From the NCBI GenBank assembly GCA_036499395.1, contig DASYDW010000107.1, forward strand, positions 1 through 53,937: a DNA stretch of 53,937 bases, read 5' to 3'. The notes under the pieces were generated by a model. It worked only from the letters and a program-made list of their open reading frames with translations. It was not told the origin of the DNA and ran no database searches. The translations under genes were made by a program, and so were the position numbers. This DNA is from Pirellulales bacterium (GTDB lineage: Bacteria; Planctomycetota; Planctomycetia; Pirellulales; JACPPG01). The first letter of the stretch is position 1, and each line of letters starts with the position of its first letter. This document shows, one piece after another, positions 9,301-17,235 of the stretch.

Positions 9301-11168
9301 ACTTCCGTGTTTCCGCTATCGTCAGTCGCCCGACTCATGATCTGGAATTGGCCGGTCGAGTGCGGCGTGTAGGTGTAACTCCAACTGGTGGTGCCGGTGA
9401 CGGGATGCCAGGTGGCGCCGCCATCGAGCGAGATTTCGACCCCTGCCACGACGCCGCCGCCAGAATCCTGGGCCGTACCCTTGATCGTGACGGCCACGTT
9501 GGGCTTGAGCACCGCGTTGTTGGCCAACGACGTGATCGTCGAGGTTGGCGCTGTGTGATCGGTCGACATCGTGGCCGCGATCAGCCCCTTCATCAGGCTG
9601 CCGGGCTGCACACCCATGTCGGCGAAGAGGTTGACCGTCGCTTGCTGCAAGTCCTTCACAACCGGGCTGCTCGGCCCGTCGTGCGCATCGCTCAATCCCC
9701 ACGAATATTGAATCGTGCCGGCGCCGAAGACGAGCGCGCCGCTGGGCAAGCGGTACATACTCATGCTGTGCGTGAGCGTGCCCGGCGCGTACGTGGTGCC
9801 GTAATCCTGTAAGACGGCGCCGACGTTGAGCGTCGTCGACGAAATGTCGAACTGTCCGGCCGGCCGGAAGCCATTGTCGGCATCCACGTCGAACTCGTAG
9901 CCGATCAGGTACTGGCCCAGTGTGGCGGTCTGGTTACCGGTCAGCTTCGCGATGCTGGTGTTGGCCCAGAAGCGCAGGTTCGCGTCCGCCGCCGAGACCG
10001 TCATGGCGTAGCCGATAGTGCCGTCGCCATTGCTCATGAATAGCTGGCCCGTGACCGCGTTTTCCGGTTGGCCGCCATCGGTCGGCGGGCTGAAACGCGG
10101 ATCGCGCCACGTGCCGGTCCAGACATCGGGATTCTGGGGGTCGGTCAGCGCGTTGTCGAATGTTTCCTTGTAGCAGACGATCGTCGTGTACGGGTCTGCG
10201 GTGGCGTCGGTGCTCGGTTCGAGATACGTCTTCCAGAACATCTCGTTGCCGCTGAAGAACGCCAAGTTCACGCCAGCCGCGCCGGCGGCAACGACGGCAT
10301 TCCGCTCGGCCGCGGAGTAATACTCGTCGTGCCCCACGGACATGAAGACTTGATGGTCGAGCAAAATGCCCGGATCGCGATCCAGATCGACGGACGCGAT
10401 ATAAGTGACGTCGTAGCCGTTCTGCTCCATGAATTCCGTCTGCGCCAGCTCTTCTCCGAAGTAGAAGTTCGCTGCGATACGGTCGCGCGTGGTGAACGGG
10501 CGGTTGTAGCTGACTTCGTAAGAGCGGCCGTCCGGGCCCAGGTCGGTGCCATACAGGCTGCTACCGCCCCAGTCGTTGTAAGCTTCCCACGTCGAGTCGG
10601 AGGTCTTGAAAACGATAGCCGAGGGATCGTCGTCGGCGCGAACGACGAAAATGATCTGGCTTTCGCCGAACGTGCCGTCGTCGCGCACCAGCTTGCCGAC
10701 GTACACGCCCGAAACCGCCGTGGCTGGAATATTCCACGACGCCGACACGCTCCAGTTGCCCGCATCCACCAGGCCTGTGTTCAAATCCGTGATCGGATCG
10801 GGCTGATCTTGCGCCTGGTGAGAAGTGATGGTCGTGATGAGGCGCGCGCCGTCGCCGCCGTAATAGCCCATCCGGTAGATATCGATGTGCCAGGACGATG
10901 CGTCGGTGTTGACCTTGAACTGTTCGGTCTGGCCGTGATCGATGCTGAACTGTGCGGCGAAGCCCTCGATGTTGTCCGAAGCTGTTCCGTCGAGGTCCCA
11001 CACGCTTTGCGGCGTGCCCGGGAGCGCGTTCTCGGCGATGATCGAGGCCGAGGAGAACACGATCCGGTCCTCGAGCATCTCGAAGACTAGCTTTTTGCGC
11101 GGCAGCCAGCTCGTGCGCGTAGATGGAGCGGGACGCGGGGCCTTGCGGACCTTGAGTCTGCGGAACAT
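3390..11168 (-). CDS. giant surface/secreted protein: DMFase-beta-like head, Ig-like and DUF4082-like repeats
   Basis: 2592 residues. The N terminus (basic stretch, then KLVFEMLEDRIVFSS) matches the LEPR/LEDR-type motif that opens many giant planctomycete exported proteins. Roughly residues 50-550 resemble the N,N-dimethylformamidase beta-subunit family (conserved VGHDEYYS and FFSGNEMFW). An Ig-like domain with SLDGGATW follows. The rest consists of ten Big_5/SwmB-like repeats (PPTVTGITPASGATNV then TISFSEALN) and five DUF4082-like domains (SLWSSTGQLLATGTF, AGTTYVASYHT); one DUF4082 closes the protein. No dockerin, PEP-CTERM or sortase tail is visible. DUF4082 and Big_5 domains are typical of adhesive or carbohydrate-associated extracellular proteins; whether the head is catalytic is unknown. 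The first Big_5 repeat has a Cys-rich insertion encoded near 8562-8598. Confidence 0.85.
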   Translation of the reverse strand: MFRRLKVRKAPRPAPSTRTSWLPRKKLVFEMLEDRIVFSSASIIAENALPGTPQSVWDLDGTASDNIEGFAAQFSIDHGQTEQFKVNTDASSWHIDIYRMGYYGGDGARLITTITSHQAQDQPDPITDLNTGLVDAGNWSVSASWNIPATAVSGVYVGKLVRDDGTFGESQIIFVVRADDDPSAIVFKTSDSTWEAYNDWGGSSLYGTDLGPDGRSYEVSYNRPFTTRDRIAANFYFGEELAQTEFMEQNGYDVTYIASVDLDRDPGILLDHQVFMSVGHDEYYSAAERNAVVAAGAAGVNLAFFSGNEMFWKTYLEPSTDATADPYTTIVCYKETFDNALTDPQNPDVWTGTWRDPRFSPPTDGGQPENAVTGQLFMSNGDGTIGYAMTVSAADANLRFWANTSIAKLTGNQTATLGQYLIGYEFDVDADNGFRPAGQFDISSTTLNVGAVLQDYGTTYAPGTLTHSMSMYRLPSGALVFGAGTIQYSWGLSDAHDGPSSPVVKDLQQATVNLFADMGVQPGSLMKGLIAATMSTDHTAPTSTITSLANNAVLKPNVAVTIKGTAQDSGGGVVAGVEISLDGGATWHPVTGTTSWSYTYTPHSTGQFQIMSRATDDSGNTEVPTTKLTINPNTNPGIYSLFTTSMVPATVDGGDGQAVTVGLQFRTDVDGFITGISFYKSAANTGTHIASLWDSNGVVLATATVTNETASGWQQVTFASPVQVQAGMIYTAGYYAPNGHYSADRNYFAPVGVDSGPLHAVPQGATGTNGVYSYGNNQFPTQSYQATNYWVDVKFNTVLTLDTTPPTVQNVTAAGGSTSITTDSSFVITFSEALNPSSITSSTVELINTASTNLPAGCCGVPSGWCSGCPLSMGAQTTVIKAYLSYDPSTDSVTIVPSAPLSTSSIYSVYVKGGAGGVTDMAGNAVTNDTMRSFITPALPNSVVSTAFPSTTVPKTLDSGDSQGVELGMQFVASTNGTISGVRFYKSAANTGVHTGSLWSSTGQLLATGTFSNETASGWQQLNFATPVAITAGQTYVASYHTTSGHYSVTTSAFTSATTSGFLTIPANGGVYLYGSGGFPKSTANSSNYSVDVVLHTAPPTDNIAPTVTGYTPAASTTDVSTSTLATVTFSEAIDPSTITSTTVKLLDGSNMAVPATLTYDTASHTVTITPTAPLSNSMSYTIFVMGGIAGVKDAAGNPVASSVGSKFTTIAAPGPDVTPPTVLAYNPTSGATNVPTTGPFTITFSEALNSASVTTTNVILLKNGVNRVPETVTYNAATHSATITPNSPLLGSTNYTIYLLGGSNGLEDLAGNSLATVTSTFVTAAPDTTPPTITSVSPTNNGTNVATTSPITVTFSEAVNPSTVSTATISLVTGSNVSIPGTVTYNSATNTATFTPTNPLANGATYTVVVNGGASGVTDLAGNALAANVNSTFTTVVSLPSGGGNQTLPPTSLWATTTTPTTLDSGDTQSVELGVKFTASANGTISGIRFYKASTNTGTHTGSLWSSSGQLLATGTFTSETASGWQTLVFAQPIAITAGTTYVASYHTTAGHYSANRSYFTSAFSANGITVAASGGVYAYGNSSFPSQSYQSTNYWVDVLYNATPADTTPPSITGITPANGVGNAAANSTVTVSFSESLNAATVTATSVSLRDSNNNAVAATVTYNSSTNTVTLTPSSALAGGAEYTVVVLGGSTGVKDVAGNALSSTTTSSFVTATPDTTPPTVTGIAPASGATNVATNATLSVTFSEALNAATVTSSTITLMSNNTVVPATVSYNSTTNTATITPTSALSNSTGYTITVVGGSSGVKDLAGNALAANATSNFTVVADTTPPTVTAISPSSGATNVAIGSPVTVTFSEAMNAATITSSTILLKNASNVTVAATVSYNASTKTATLTPTSALATSTGYTITVISGSSGVKDSAGNALASTATSSFTTVAGDTTPPTVTGITPAGGASNVAINSGITISFSEALSAATVSSSTITLKNSSNVTIAATVSYNSSNNTVTVTPSAALANGTSYTVTVTTGVKDLAGNALASAVTSTFTTVAADITPPTVTGITPASGATNVAINAAMTISFSEALNSATVNSSTITLKNSSNVVIAATVSYNSDNNTVTVTPSSALANGTGYTLTVTTGVQDLAGNAVAANVSSTFTTVAAAPVVSSLWPSTTTPATVDSGDKQAVEVGVKFSANTSGYVTGIEFYKAAANTGTHTGSLWSSTGQLLATGTFTNETASGWQTLVFSTPVAITAGTTYVASYHTTAGHYSASRSYFTSSFTSGALTVPANGGVYTYGTGGFPTTSYQSTNYWVDVLFSTTPPVDNTPPTVTAVTPAGASTNVATNSAVTVTFSEALNAATITSSTVTLHDSNNVLVPATVTYNASTKTATLTPTSALSNSMTYMVTISGGAGGVTDTAGNALATNIFSSFTTIGKVGASSTLFAATTTPSTVDGGDKQAVELGVKFTANANGFITGVQFYKSAANTGTHTGSLWSSTGQLLATGTFVNETASGWQTLVFSTPVAITAGTTYIASYHTASGHYSVNQSYFTTSYTSGALTVPTNGGVYLYGNSGFPSQTYLSSNYWVEPVFAAIGS
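3400..8950 (-). repeat. coding repeats of the giant protein (10 Big_5-like, 5 DUF4082-like)
   Basis: Amino-acid repeats inside the giant gene are also visible as DNA similarity. The strings gcgttgccggccag and cgtcggcgga recur about every 300 bases between roughly 4.1 and 7.9 kb, and the DUF4082 block (about 430 bases) recurs at about 3.4, 4.2, 6.4, 7.9 and 8.8 kb. The last copies toward the C terminus are the most alike, suggesting recent internal duplication. These repeats produce long false open frames on the plus strand. Confidence 0.8.
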
Positions 11169-11705
11169 GGGCAGTCTTTTCGGAGTGAGTAAAGAGGGCG
11201 GGGATTTATCCCTAACCGACTGCCTGACGAGGGACGACTGTGGTTAGTCGCCAGCGTTGGGGGTGAGAAGAAGGGACCGGCAGGCGATCCCCAACGCTGA
11301 CCTCGGCGGTTGTCCAAACCTTGAAGGCAGGACTTTATGTTAATCTGGAGATTATGCAAAAACTAGATGGCATGCATTGACTTTTTCATGTGCCCGAATT
11401 ACCTGACGAATCGGCAATGTCGCTGTGAACGGCCCGCGCAATCGTTACAAGTGCTAGCTGCGACTTGGGTTGGCTCTTCGACTGCGCAAATCACGCGCAA
11501 CATGCGATCGCGCGGCAATCACGAATAGTGCAAAGCAGTCGTTAGCGCGGTCGTGCGCCGGCAAGGCACGAACGAGAAATCGCAAAGATCGCGCGGGCGC
11601 TTTGGCAGAGAGTGCCGCAGATTCTCGACGAGTGAACGTGTGGGCAAGAACGCCACACCGGGAAGCTCGAACAGCAAGAGCCCGGCCAATTCGTGCTCAG
11701 CGCCA
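11169..11705. other. 537-base intergenic region upstream of the giant gene, with a hairpin
   Basis: There is no supported gene here; short open frames lack homologous features and good starts. On the minus strand it is the leader of the giant gene. A perfect 11-base inverted repeat, CAGCGTTGGGG at 11252-11262 and CCCCAACGCTG at 11289-11299, would form a hairpin in the 5' leader about 85-130 bases before the ATG. An AT-rich stretch at 11335-11400 contains a minus-strand CATAAT (complement of 11351-11356) that could be a -10, but its -35 is poor. Confidence 0.45.
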
Positions 11706-13349
11706 CTATCGCGTTTGCACGTAAACGCCGCCGAGCCTTGTGTGTGCAACTTTGCGCATCGATTGTGCCGCGCCGAGGCGCGCGGCAAGTGTGTCTTTGA
11801 GCAGCAGGTACTTTGCCTGTGGTGGCCAGGTCTGACGCTCCCAATTGCTGACGACCGAAACGCCAATCCCGCCGGGCAAGCCCGCCAGAAGCGGGGATTC
11901 GATATGCTCGACGTCGATTAGGAGCGTATTGTCCCAGGCGCTTGTGCCTCGTCGGAATTCCAGGGCATCGCCGCCTTCCTCGCCGAACGCTGCAATCTCG
12001 GCCGGGTCCACGGCGCATCTGGCCTGATGAAACGCAGCAAATTGCGGTACGACCAACACGCCCATCATCGCGGCTAGGACGGCATACCCGGTCATCCATT
12101 GCCGCGCGCCCGAGGCCACGAGCACCATCAGGCTCAATAACAAATGGGGTGCCACGACCCGATAATCGCGCCAGTCGGATACGTCATACAGAGCGATGAC
12201 GAAACCCACGACGCAGAGCAGGTTCAACAACACGAAGCCCATCTCGGTGGGGGCCTGACGCGGCGATTCGTCATCGTCGAACGACTCGCGACGTGCTCGA
12301 TTCAAGTGCAGTGCCGCGGCCGCGGCGACCAGCAGCACCTGGTAGCGCAGCCCGACTTGCAGCCAGGTATCGCGGGTCGGGGCGACATAAAGAAGCAGGC
12401 TTTTAAAGCCGTGGCCGAAGAGCATTCCTACGGCCGCTAGCTTGGACGTTTCGGCCCGCAGGGCGACCTTATGAACGAAGTTATTGAAGGGGGCGTTGAC
12501 GAGCATCGCCTCGACATACAACGGAAGTACGATGAGTGCCGCGACCACCGCCAGCCCGGTCCATTGCCGCGCGGTTCGCGGACGGAGCGCTACCCACAAC
12601 AGTGGCACGGCCACCCAGGCCCATGTCACGCGCAGCTGTGAAGCAGCCACAACGACTACCAATGCCGCAGCGAGCAAGGCTCGGCTCGCGGGGCGCCGAA
12701 TGAGGCATGTCGAGAGTCCGGCTAGCCCTATCGCCACCGCCATATGCAGACCTTCCTGCATCGACGAGGGGAGATACAGCACCAATGGCCAGAACGTCGT
12801 CAAAATTGCGGCCGCCAACCATATCTGTCGCGCGGTTGGCCGGCAGCACGCCAGCCAGAGCATGCTTGCGAGCAGTACGAATGCCGAATTCAGTGCCGGC
12901 ACGGTCCACAGGTGCAGGCCCGTCAGTCGGGCGATCGTTCCATAGAACGCGGCGAAGAATGGACCGTGCGGACCAAAATGCACGGCCGGCAACTTCGCCG
13001 TCCACTCGTGACTGATGGTGTAGCCACCGTCCCAACCGGCGGTGTGAAAGACCGACAACTCGTTGAAGTACCAGACCTCGTCGTACCAGAGCGGTACGCA
13101 ATCGAGGATCGTCCCGCCGCAAACCGTGGCCAATAACAATGCGACCAGCGCCGCCGGCCCGACAACGAACAGCGTCAGTGCGAGCCTGCGACCGCGTTCG
13201 GTCGGTCGTGCCACTGGTGCCGGTTCGTCGCGCACGACATAACGACGACGTATGAACGGACGCTCGGGCAGCCGCGTCGGCAGCGGCATGCTGAGGCGTG
13301 AGAAGGAGAGCGCTAGCGCGCGGCAAGTTAAACGAGTCAACCCCTTCAC
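11706..13349 (-). CDS. polytopic membrane protein, GT-C/GT39-like
   Basis: 547 residues with about ten hydrophobic segments. After the first membrane helix comes PLWYDEVWYFNELSVFHT, which resembles the acidic loop (D-E) of GT-C glycosyltransferases such as the PMT/ArnT group; these use polyprenyl-phosphate sugars at the outer face of the cytoplasmic membrane. A soluble C-terminal tail follows. The GTG start at 13349 overlaps the TGA of the preceding acetyltransferase in a GTGA arrangement, so translation is probably coupled. It is the last gene of the operon that includes a WecE-like aminotransferase, so an inferred role is transfer of the modified sugar onto an acceptor. The family assignment rests on topology and one motif. 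Confidence 0.6.
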   Translation of the reverse strand: MKGLTRLTCRALALSFSRLSMPLPTRLPERPFIRRRYVVRDEPAPVARPTERGRRLALTLFVVGPAALVALLLATVCGGTILDCVPLWYDEVWYFNELSVFHTAGWDGGYTISHEWTAKLPAVHFGPHGPFFAAFYGTIARLTGLHLWTVPALNSAFVLLASMLWLACCRPTARQIWLAAAILTTFWPLVLYLPSSMQEGLHMAVAIGLAGLSTCLIRRPASRALLAAALVVVVAASQLRVTWAWVAVPLLWVALRPRTARQWTGLAVVAALIVLPLYVEAMLVNAPFNNFVHKVALRAETSKLAAVGMLFGHGFKSLLLYVAPTRDTWLQVGLRYQVLLVAAAAALHLNRARRESFDDDESPRQAPTEMGFVLLNLLCVVGFVIALYDVSDWRDYRVVAPHLLLSLMVLVASGARQWMTGYAVLAAMMGVLVVPQFAAFHQARCAVDPAEIAAFGEEGGDALEFRRGTSAWDNTLLIDVEHIESPLLAGLPGGIGVSVVSNWERQTWPPQAKYLLLKDTLAARLGAAQSMRKVAHTRLGGVYVQTR

Positions 13350-14131
13350 CGTTCACCTGCCCTGGTTAGCGGCCACATATGGTAGTAGTGCTCGAGCGCC
13401 GACAGCCGATATCTGCACCGTCGATACAACCCGCACGCCGGCGCGTTTGCCAATTGCGTCACGACCTGGGCCGATTCCGCGCCGTGGTCTCGCATCCAAC
13501 GGTGCGCGGCCGTCATCAATCGCCGCCCGACGCCCCGTCCGCGCGCCTGGTCGGCCACGGCAATCAGGCCGATCTTGGCCACGCCGTGATCGCGGCCGAT
13601 CGTAACAAAGCCGCTCAGCCCCCCCGGGCATCCGGAGTCGCTGGCGACCAGCACCACGTCTGCAATTTCATGCCGCACGCTGCGCTCGATCCAGGTGCGA
13701 TACATGTCCGCGAATACAACGTGCGGAAAGCAGGGGTCGACGCGAAACCGCGAATAAACGCCGGACGAGATCGCCAGGTCCAACAGGTATGGCGAAACGG
13801 TCGACTCGTGATACTCGGTGATCTCTTCGGCCAGGTTCTCGCACGCCGGTTCGTCCGCCGGAACCGTCAACAGCGATCGCGCGAAGGTTGCCTTGCGATC
13901 CATCAGGCCACCGCAGAACTCCGTGAGCAGCTCGGCCGGAAGTTCTCGCCCAGTTTCGGTCGTCAACACCACGAGGTGCAGTCCCTCGCGGCGCGCCGCC
14001 GCGAGGCCGCACCACAAGGCAGAATCGGCCCGCCCTCGGCCTTCGAGCCGCGCCACGGGAAAACCGAAATGCTCGCACTCCCAAGCGAGCCGCGCCAGTT
14101 GCGCGCCGTCGGTCATCTGCGTGGCGTCCAT
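13346..14131 (-). CDS. WecD/RffC-like sugar N-acetyltransferase (GNAT)
   Basis: This 261-residue protein has a GNAT fold in its C-terminal half: IGLIAVADQARGRGVGRRLM (about residues 182-201) contains the acetyl-CoA-binding R/Q-x-x-G-x-G/A loop, followed by VTQLANAPACGLYRRCRYR. The N terminus (LAWECEHFGFPVARLEG) and the segment MYRTWIERS match the arrangement of WecD/RffC, which N-acetylates dTDP-4-amino-4,6-dideoxygalactose, the product of WecE. A close WecE homologue lies in the same operon (17236-18399), which strongly supports this substrate class. GGAGA upstream of the ATG at 14131 fits a ribosome binding site. The exact acyl donor and sugar isomer are inferred. Confidence 0.75.
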   Translation of the reverse strand: MDATQMTDGAQLARLAWECEHFGFPVARLEGRGRADSALWCGLAAARREGLHLVVLTTETGRELPAELLTEFCGGLMDRKATFARSLLTVPADEPACENLAEEITEYHESTVSPYLLDLAISSGVYSRFRVDPCFPHVVFADMYRTWIERSVRHEIADVVLVASDSGCPGGLSGFVTIGRDHGVAKIGLIAVADQARGRGVGRRLMTAAHRWMRDHGAESAQVVTQLANAPACGLYRRCRYRLSALEHYYHMWPLTRAGER

Positions 14132-14205
14132 CGAGCGGTCTCCGTCGCGGTGAGAAGATCGTGGGAAGTTTGAAACGGGCGGATGTGCGTGCAGCGCAGC
14201 AAGCG

Positions 14206-15231
14206 TCAGGCCGAACGGCGTGTACGGCTGGGCATGTCGTCCTGCTTCACATGGTCCAGCACGTTGCGCTCGCGATATTGCGGCTTGCCATTGACGTTCA
14301 GGTGCAGGCGGCCGAGGTATTCGCCGATCACCCCCAGCCCCAAAAGCTGGAGGCCGCCGAGCGTGAGAATCGAGACGATGATCGAAGCGTATCCCGGCGT
14401 CGTGATGCTGGAGGTGAAATAGCGAAACAGGTAATAGACGCCAGCCAGTAAGCCGCAGACCGCGGCCGCGCCCCCCAACAGTGACACCATCTGCAAAGGC
14501 AGCAGCGAGAAGTTGGTGAACAGGTTTAGCGCCAGAGTCACCATTTTGCTGAGCGAATCGCCAGAGCGCCCGGCGGCGCGAGGATGATGCTCAACGGTAA
14601 CCTTCCCGACGCGCCGGGTATTCCACGCCAACAGCCCGTCGATGAAAGTGAAGGGCAGCTTGTAGGGCAGAATCGCTTCGAGCAACTCGCGGCGAAAGAT
14701 GCGGAAGGCGGTCACGGTCACACTCAGGCGAAACACATGGCGGAAGAACATGTTCACGATCTTCGAGCCGATGTTCTTCAGCGGCGGATGCTTCTTCTTG
14801 TCGTAGCAGCCGTAGACCAGGTCCAAATCGCCGGCCGTGATAGTTTCGAGCAGCTTGGGAATTTCTTCCGGCGGATGCTGTAGATCGTCATCCATCGTGA
14901 TGATAAGCGCCCCGCGAGCGTGGCGAAAGCCGCACATCAGCGCGTTGTGCTGGCCGTAATTGCGCATCAACTGCACTGCCACGATGTGCTGCGGATCCTG
15001 GCTTTGCAGCTCCTTCAGCACGCGCCACGAATCGTCAGGGCTGCCGTCCTCAACCAGTAGCACTTCGTAGCTCTTGCCTAATGCATCAAGTACAGGGCGC
15101 AGCCGCTCGATCAGGCTCGGCAGGATCGCCGACGAATTGTAGACCGGCACGACGATCGACAGCTCGACAGCGCGCGCGGCGCTAACCGAACCCGCGATTC
15201 CACGCACACAACTTTGATTGCAATCACCCAC
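14206..15231 (-). CDS. GT2 polyprenyl-phosphate glycosyltransferase (ArnC/GtrB-like)
   Basis: 341 residues. The GT-A domain opens with LSIVVPVYNSS, has LLVEDGSPDDSW for the nucleotide and ITMDDDLQHPPEEI as the DxD/QHPPE signature. Two hydrophobic segments follow near the C terminus (LLPLQMVSLLGGAAAVCGLL; SIIVSILTLGGLQLLGLGVI), then EYLGRLHLNVNGKPQY. This is the architecture of ArnC, GtrB and DPM1-type enzymes, which move a sugar from a nucleotide donor onto a polyprenyl phosphate in the cytoplasmic membrane. Next to WecE/WecD-like genes, the donor may be the N-acylated 4-amino-dideoxyhexose (inference). The start is a GTG; other in-frame GTGs a few codons downstream are possible. Confidence 0.85.
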   Translation of the reverse strand: MGDCNQSCVRGIAGSVSAARAVELSIVVPVYNSSAILPSLIERLRPVLDALGKSYEVLLVEDGSPDDSWRVLKELQSQDPQHIVAVQLMRNYGQHNALMCGFRHARGALIITMDDDLQHPPEEIPKLLETITAGDLDLVYGCYDKKKHPPLKNIGSKIVNMFFRHVFRLSVTVTAFRIFRRELLEAILPYKLPFTFIDGLLAWNTRRVGKVTVEHHPRAAGRSGDSLSKMVTLALNLFTNFSLLPLQMVSLLGGAAAVCGLLAGVYYLFRYFTSSITTPGYASIIVSILTLGGLQLLGLGVIGEYLGRLHLNVNGKPQYRERNVLDHVKQDDMPSRTRRSA

Positions 15232-15282
15232 GGCGCGTCCCCGATACTTCGTCGTTGATGAAATTACCTTTGGCGGCCCTGT

Positions 15283-16104
15283 TTACGACTTGCGCCATAA
15301 CCGCATTTCCAGCGATACGCGCGTCATGTCCGCATTCAGGTTCACGGCACCGCCATGAATCAGATAGGGCGAGAAGACCAACACCTCGTGCGGCTGTGGA
15401 TTGGGGCGGGTCAGCATGATCGGCTGTCGCGCCCTTGTCACGGTCGGCACTGTGTAGTTCAGCCCCTGGATCCGCGCGCCGCTGACCGAGCGTTCGATCT
15501 CGCTCTCGGACCATTTGTGGCTTCCCCCCAGCACCGGCAACGACGATAGCTGATTGCTGCCGGCCACGGGCGCGTAGATATTCACGCCGTCGCGCAAATG
15601 ATCGAGCCACACATCGCGATGAGGCGGATTATTGTCTTGTTGCTTTTGCGGGCGGACGATTCGCAGGAAAAACGGCCGGCCCGAGTAATGCGCGCCGTCG
15701 ATTGTCAATGGCGCTCGGCAGATTTCCGAGACGCGATCTTCGATCAACCCCAGGTAGATCGGAAATTGCTCGCGCTCAAAGCCGATGCGTGTCCGCTTGA
15801 CGATCGCGGCGTGCTGTTCGTCGTTGACCAGGCGGTGATAACCGGCCAGATGAAACGTATCGTCGGTCTTAACGCCGATCAGTGCGAGTTCGTCCCGAAT
15901 AAGCCGCGTGAAGCCGGCGCACATTTGAGCGAGGTCTCGTTCGACCAGAAACGGAGCGACGCAATAACCGACGTCGTCCCAGCCTGAGTCGCGAATCACA
16001 TTGTCGTCAGCTTCGAGCAAGACGGATTTTGGTCCGGCTTCGGTCGTGCCGTCGAGCTGGAAGGAAACTTTGCGATCGTCGATCCAATATTCGACTAGTT
16101 GCAT
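15283..16104 (-). CDS. PhyH-type Fe(II)/2-oxoglutarate oxygenase
   Basis: 273 residues resembling the phytanoyl-CoA dioxygenase family. The facial triad is visible as H162-x-D164 (PHRDVW) and H250 (SPYLIHGGAVN), with R262 placed to hold 2-oxoglutarate (ADMTRVSLEMR). Members hydroxylate small molecules or carrier-bound substrates. The ATG at 16104 lies inside the end of the aldo/keto reductase gene (10-base overlap) and has GGGAG nine bases upstream. In this operon the likely substrate is a sugar or sugar-lipid intermediate, but the sequence does not show it. Confidence 0.75.
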   Translation of the reverse strand: MQLVEYWIDDRKVSFQLDGTTEAGPKSVLLEADDNVIRDSGWDDVGYCVAPFLVERDLAQMCAGFTRLIRDELALIGVKTDDTFHLAGYHRLVNDEQHAAIVKRTRIGFEREQFPIYLGLIEDRVSEICRAPLTIDGAHYSGRPFFLRIVRPQKQQDNNPPHRDVWLDHLRDGVNIYAPVAGSNQLSSLPVLGGSHKWSESEIERSVSGARIQGLNYTVPTVTRARQPIMLTRPNPQPHEVLVFSPYLIHGGAVNLNADMTRVSLEMRLWRKS

Positions 16105-17114
16105 GGCAACGAACTCCCTTGACTCACCAGGGCTGGATGCAGGTTCGGTACGATTTTCGTTTCATTGCGGTTGCCGGCGAATACCACCTCGATCTCGGCG
16201 ACGCATTCCGCGCTGAGTTCGACGCCAGCGGCCCGCGCGTTGTGCAGGATTTGTGCTGGTCGTGACGCGCCGGTCAGCACGGCGCACACCGCCGGCGAAC
16301 GCAAGCACCAGGCGATCGCCAGCGTTACCAGATCCATGTCGTGCCGCAGGGCGACTGCGCGTAACTCGCGCACGACAGGTTCAGTATCCGCCTGATGCTG
16401 CCACATATCTTTGCGCGTTAGCGCACTCGCGGCGCGCGAACCGGCTGGGCATTCGCCGCCAAGATACTTGCCGGTGAGGACTCCTTGCGCCAGCGGCGAA
16501 TAGCCGATGACGCCGACCCCCAACGAATGACATACCGGCAGTACGTTCTGTTCAACCCGCCGTTCCAGCAGGTTGTAGGTGAATTGATTGCTGATCGGTG
16601 CCTGTCCGCCGAGTCTTGCGGCGGTTTCGTGGCAGGCGATGACCTGCTGGTCGCTGTAGCGGCTGACGCCCCAATAGAGGATCTTTCCCTGCCGTACGAG
16701 ATCGCTCATCGCGGCGACGGTTTCGTCGATCGGCGTCTGCTCGTCGAAGCGGTGGCATTGCAAGAGGTCGATATAGTCGGTGCGAAAGTGTCGCAGCGAA
16801 CGCTCGACCGAACAGACAATGTGCTTGCGCGACAGGCCGCGATCGTTGGGATCAGCAGACATCGGAAAGAACAGCTTGGTGGCGACGACGAAGTGATCGC
16901 GATTCGACTCGGCCAGAAATTCGCCGAGGATTGTTTCGCCCTCACCCCGACCGTAGGTGTCGGCCGTGTCGAGAAAGTTAATGCCGGCGTCGCGTGCGGC
17001 ACGCAGGATCTCGAGTGCCGCGGCTTTCTCGAGCGTCACGCCGTGGGTATTCCAGTTCCCGAGCCCGACGGCGCTTACCTGCAGGCCGGCGCGGCCGATG
17101 CGGTTGTATCGCAT
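16095..17114 (-). CDS. aldo/keto reductase
   Basis: A 339-residue NAD(P)H-dependent oxidoreductase with a TIM-barrel AKR fold. The catalytic tetrad is present as D49 and Y54 (FLDTADTYG), K80 (VVATK) and H121 (LLQCHRF); the C-terminal half carries the cofactor-binding region ending in TGASRPAQI. It is closest in pattern to the Kv-beta/YhdN-like branch. The frame extends 45 codons upstream, but ATG at 17114 is chosen because GAGGAAA precedes it and the conserved MRYNRIG begins there. It sits between the WecE-like gene (121 bases upstream) and the PhyH gene (overlapping), so it may act on a keto-sugar intermediate (inference). Confidence 0.85.
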   Translation of the reverse strand: MRYNRIGRAGLQVSAVGLGNWNTHGVTLEKAAALEILRAARDAGINFLDTADTYGRGEGETILGEFLAESNRDHFVVATKLFFPMSADPNDRGLSRKHIVCSVERSLRHFRTDYIDLLQCHRFDEQTPIDETVAAMSDLVRQGKILYWGVSRYSDQQVIACHETAARLGGQAPISNQFTYNLLERRVEQNVLPVCHSLGVGVIGYSPLAQGVLTGKYLGGECPAGSRAASALTRKDMWQHQADTEPVVRELRAVALRHDMDLVTLAIAWCLRSPAVCAVLTGASRPAQILHNARAAGVELSAECVAEIEVVFAGNRNETKIVPNLHPALVSQGSSLPCN

Positions 17115-17235
17115 GCCAATTTCCTCGTCTCGATTTGGCCCTGCCCCGAATGCGTCTATCCAGCGCACATAGTTTTTTAGCTTCGTCCGCGCTTGCTGCC
17201 GAAAGGAATCCGGACTTACCGCGACGAGTGTCGTT

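Noticed and set aside
3711..11090. Long plus-strand open frames (up to 391 codons) across the giant gene
   Set aside because: They are antisense to the repeat-rich coding sequence, rich in Arg/Gly, have no domain, and arise from the codon bias of the GC-rich minus-strand gene.
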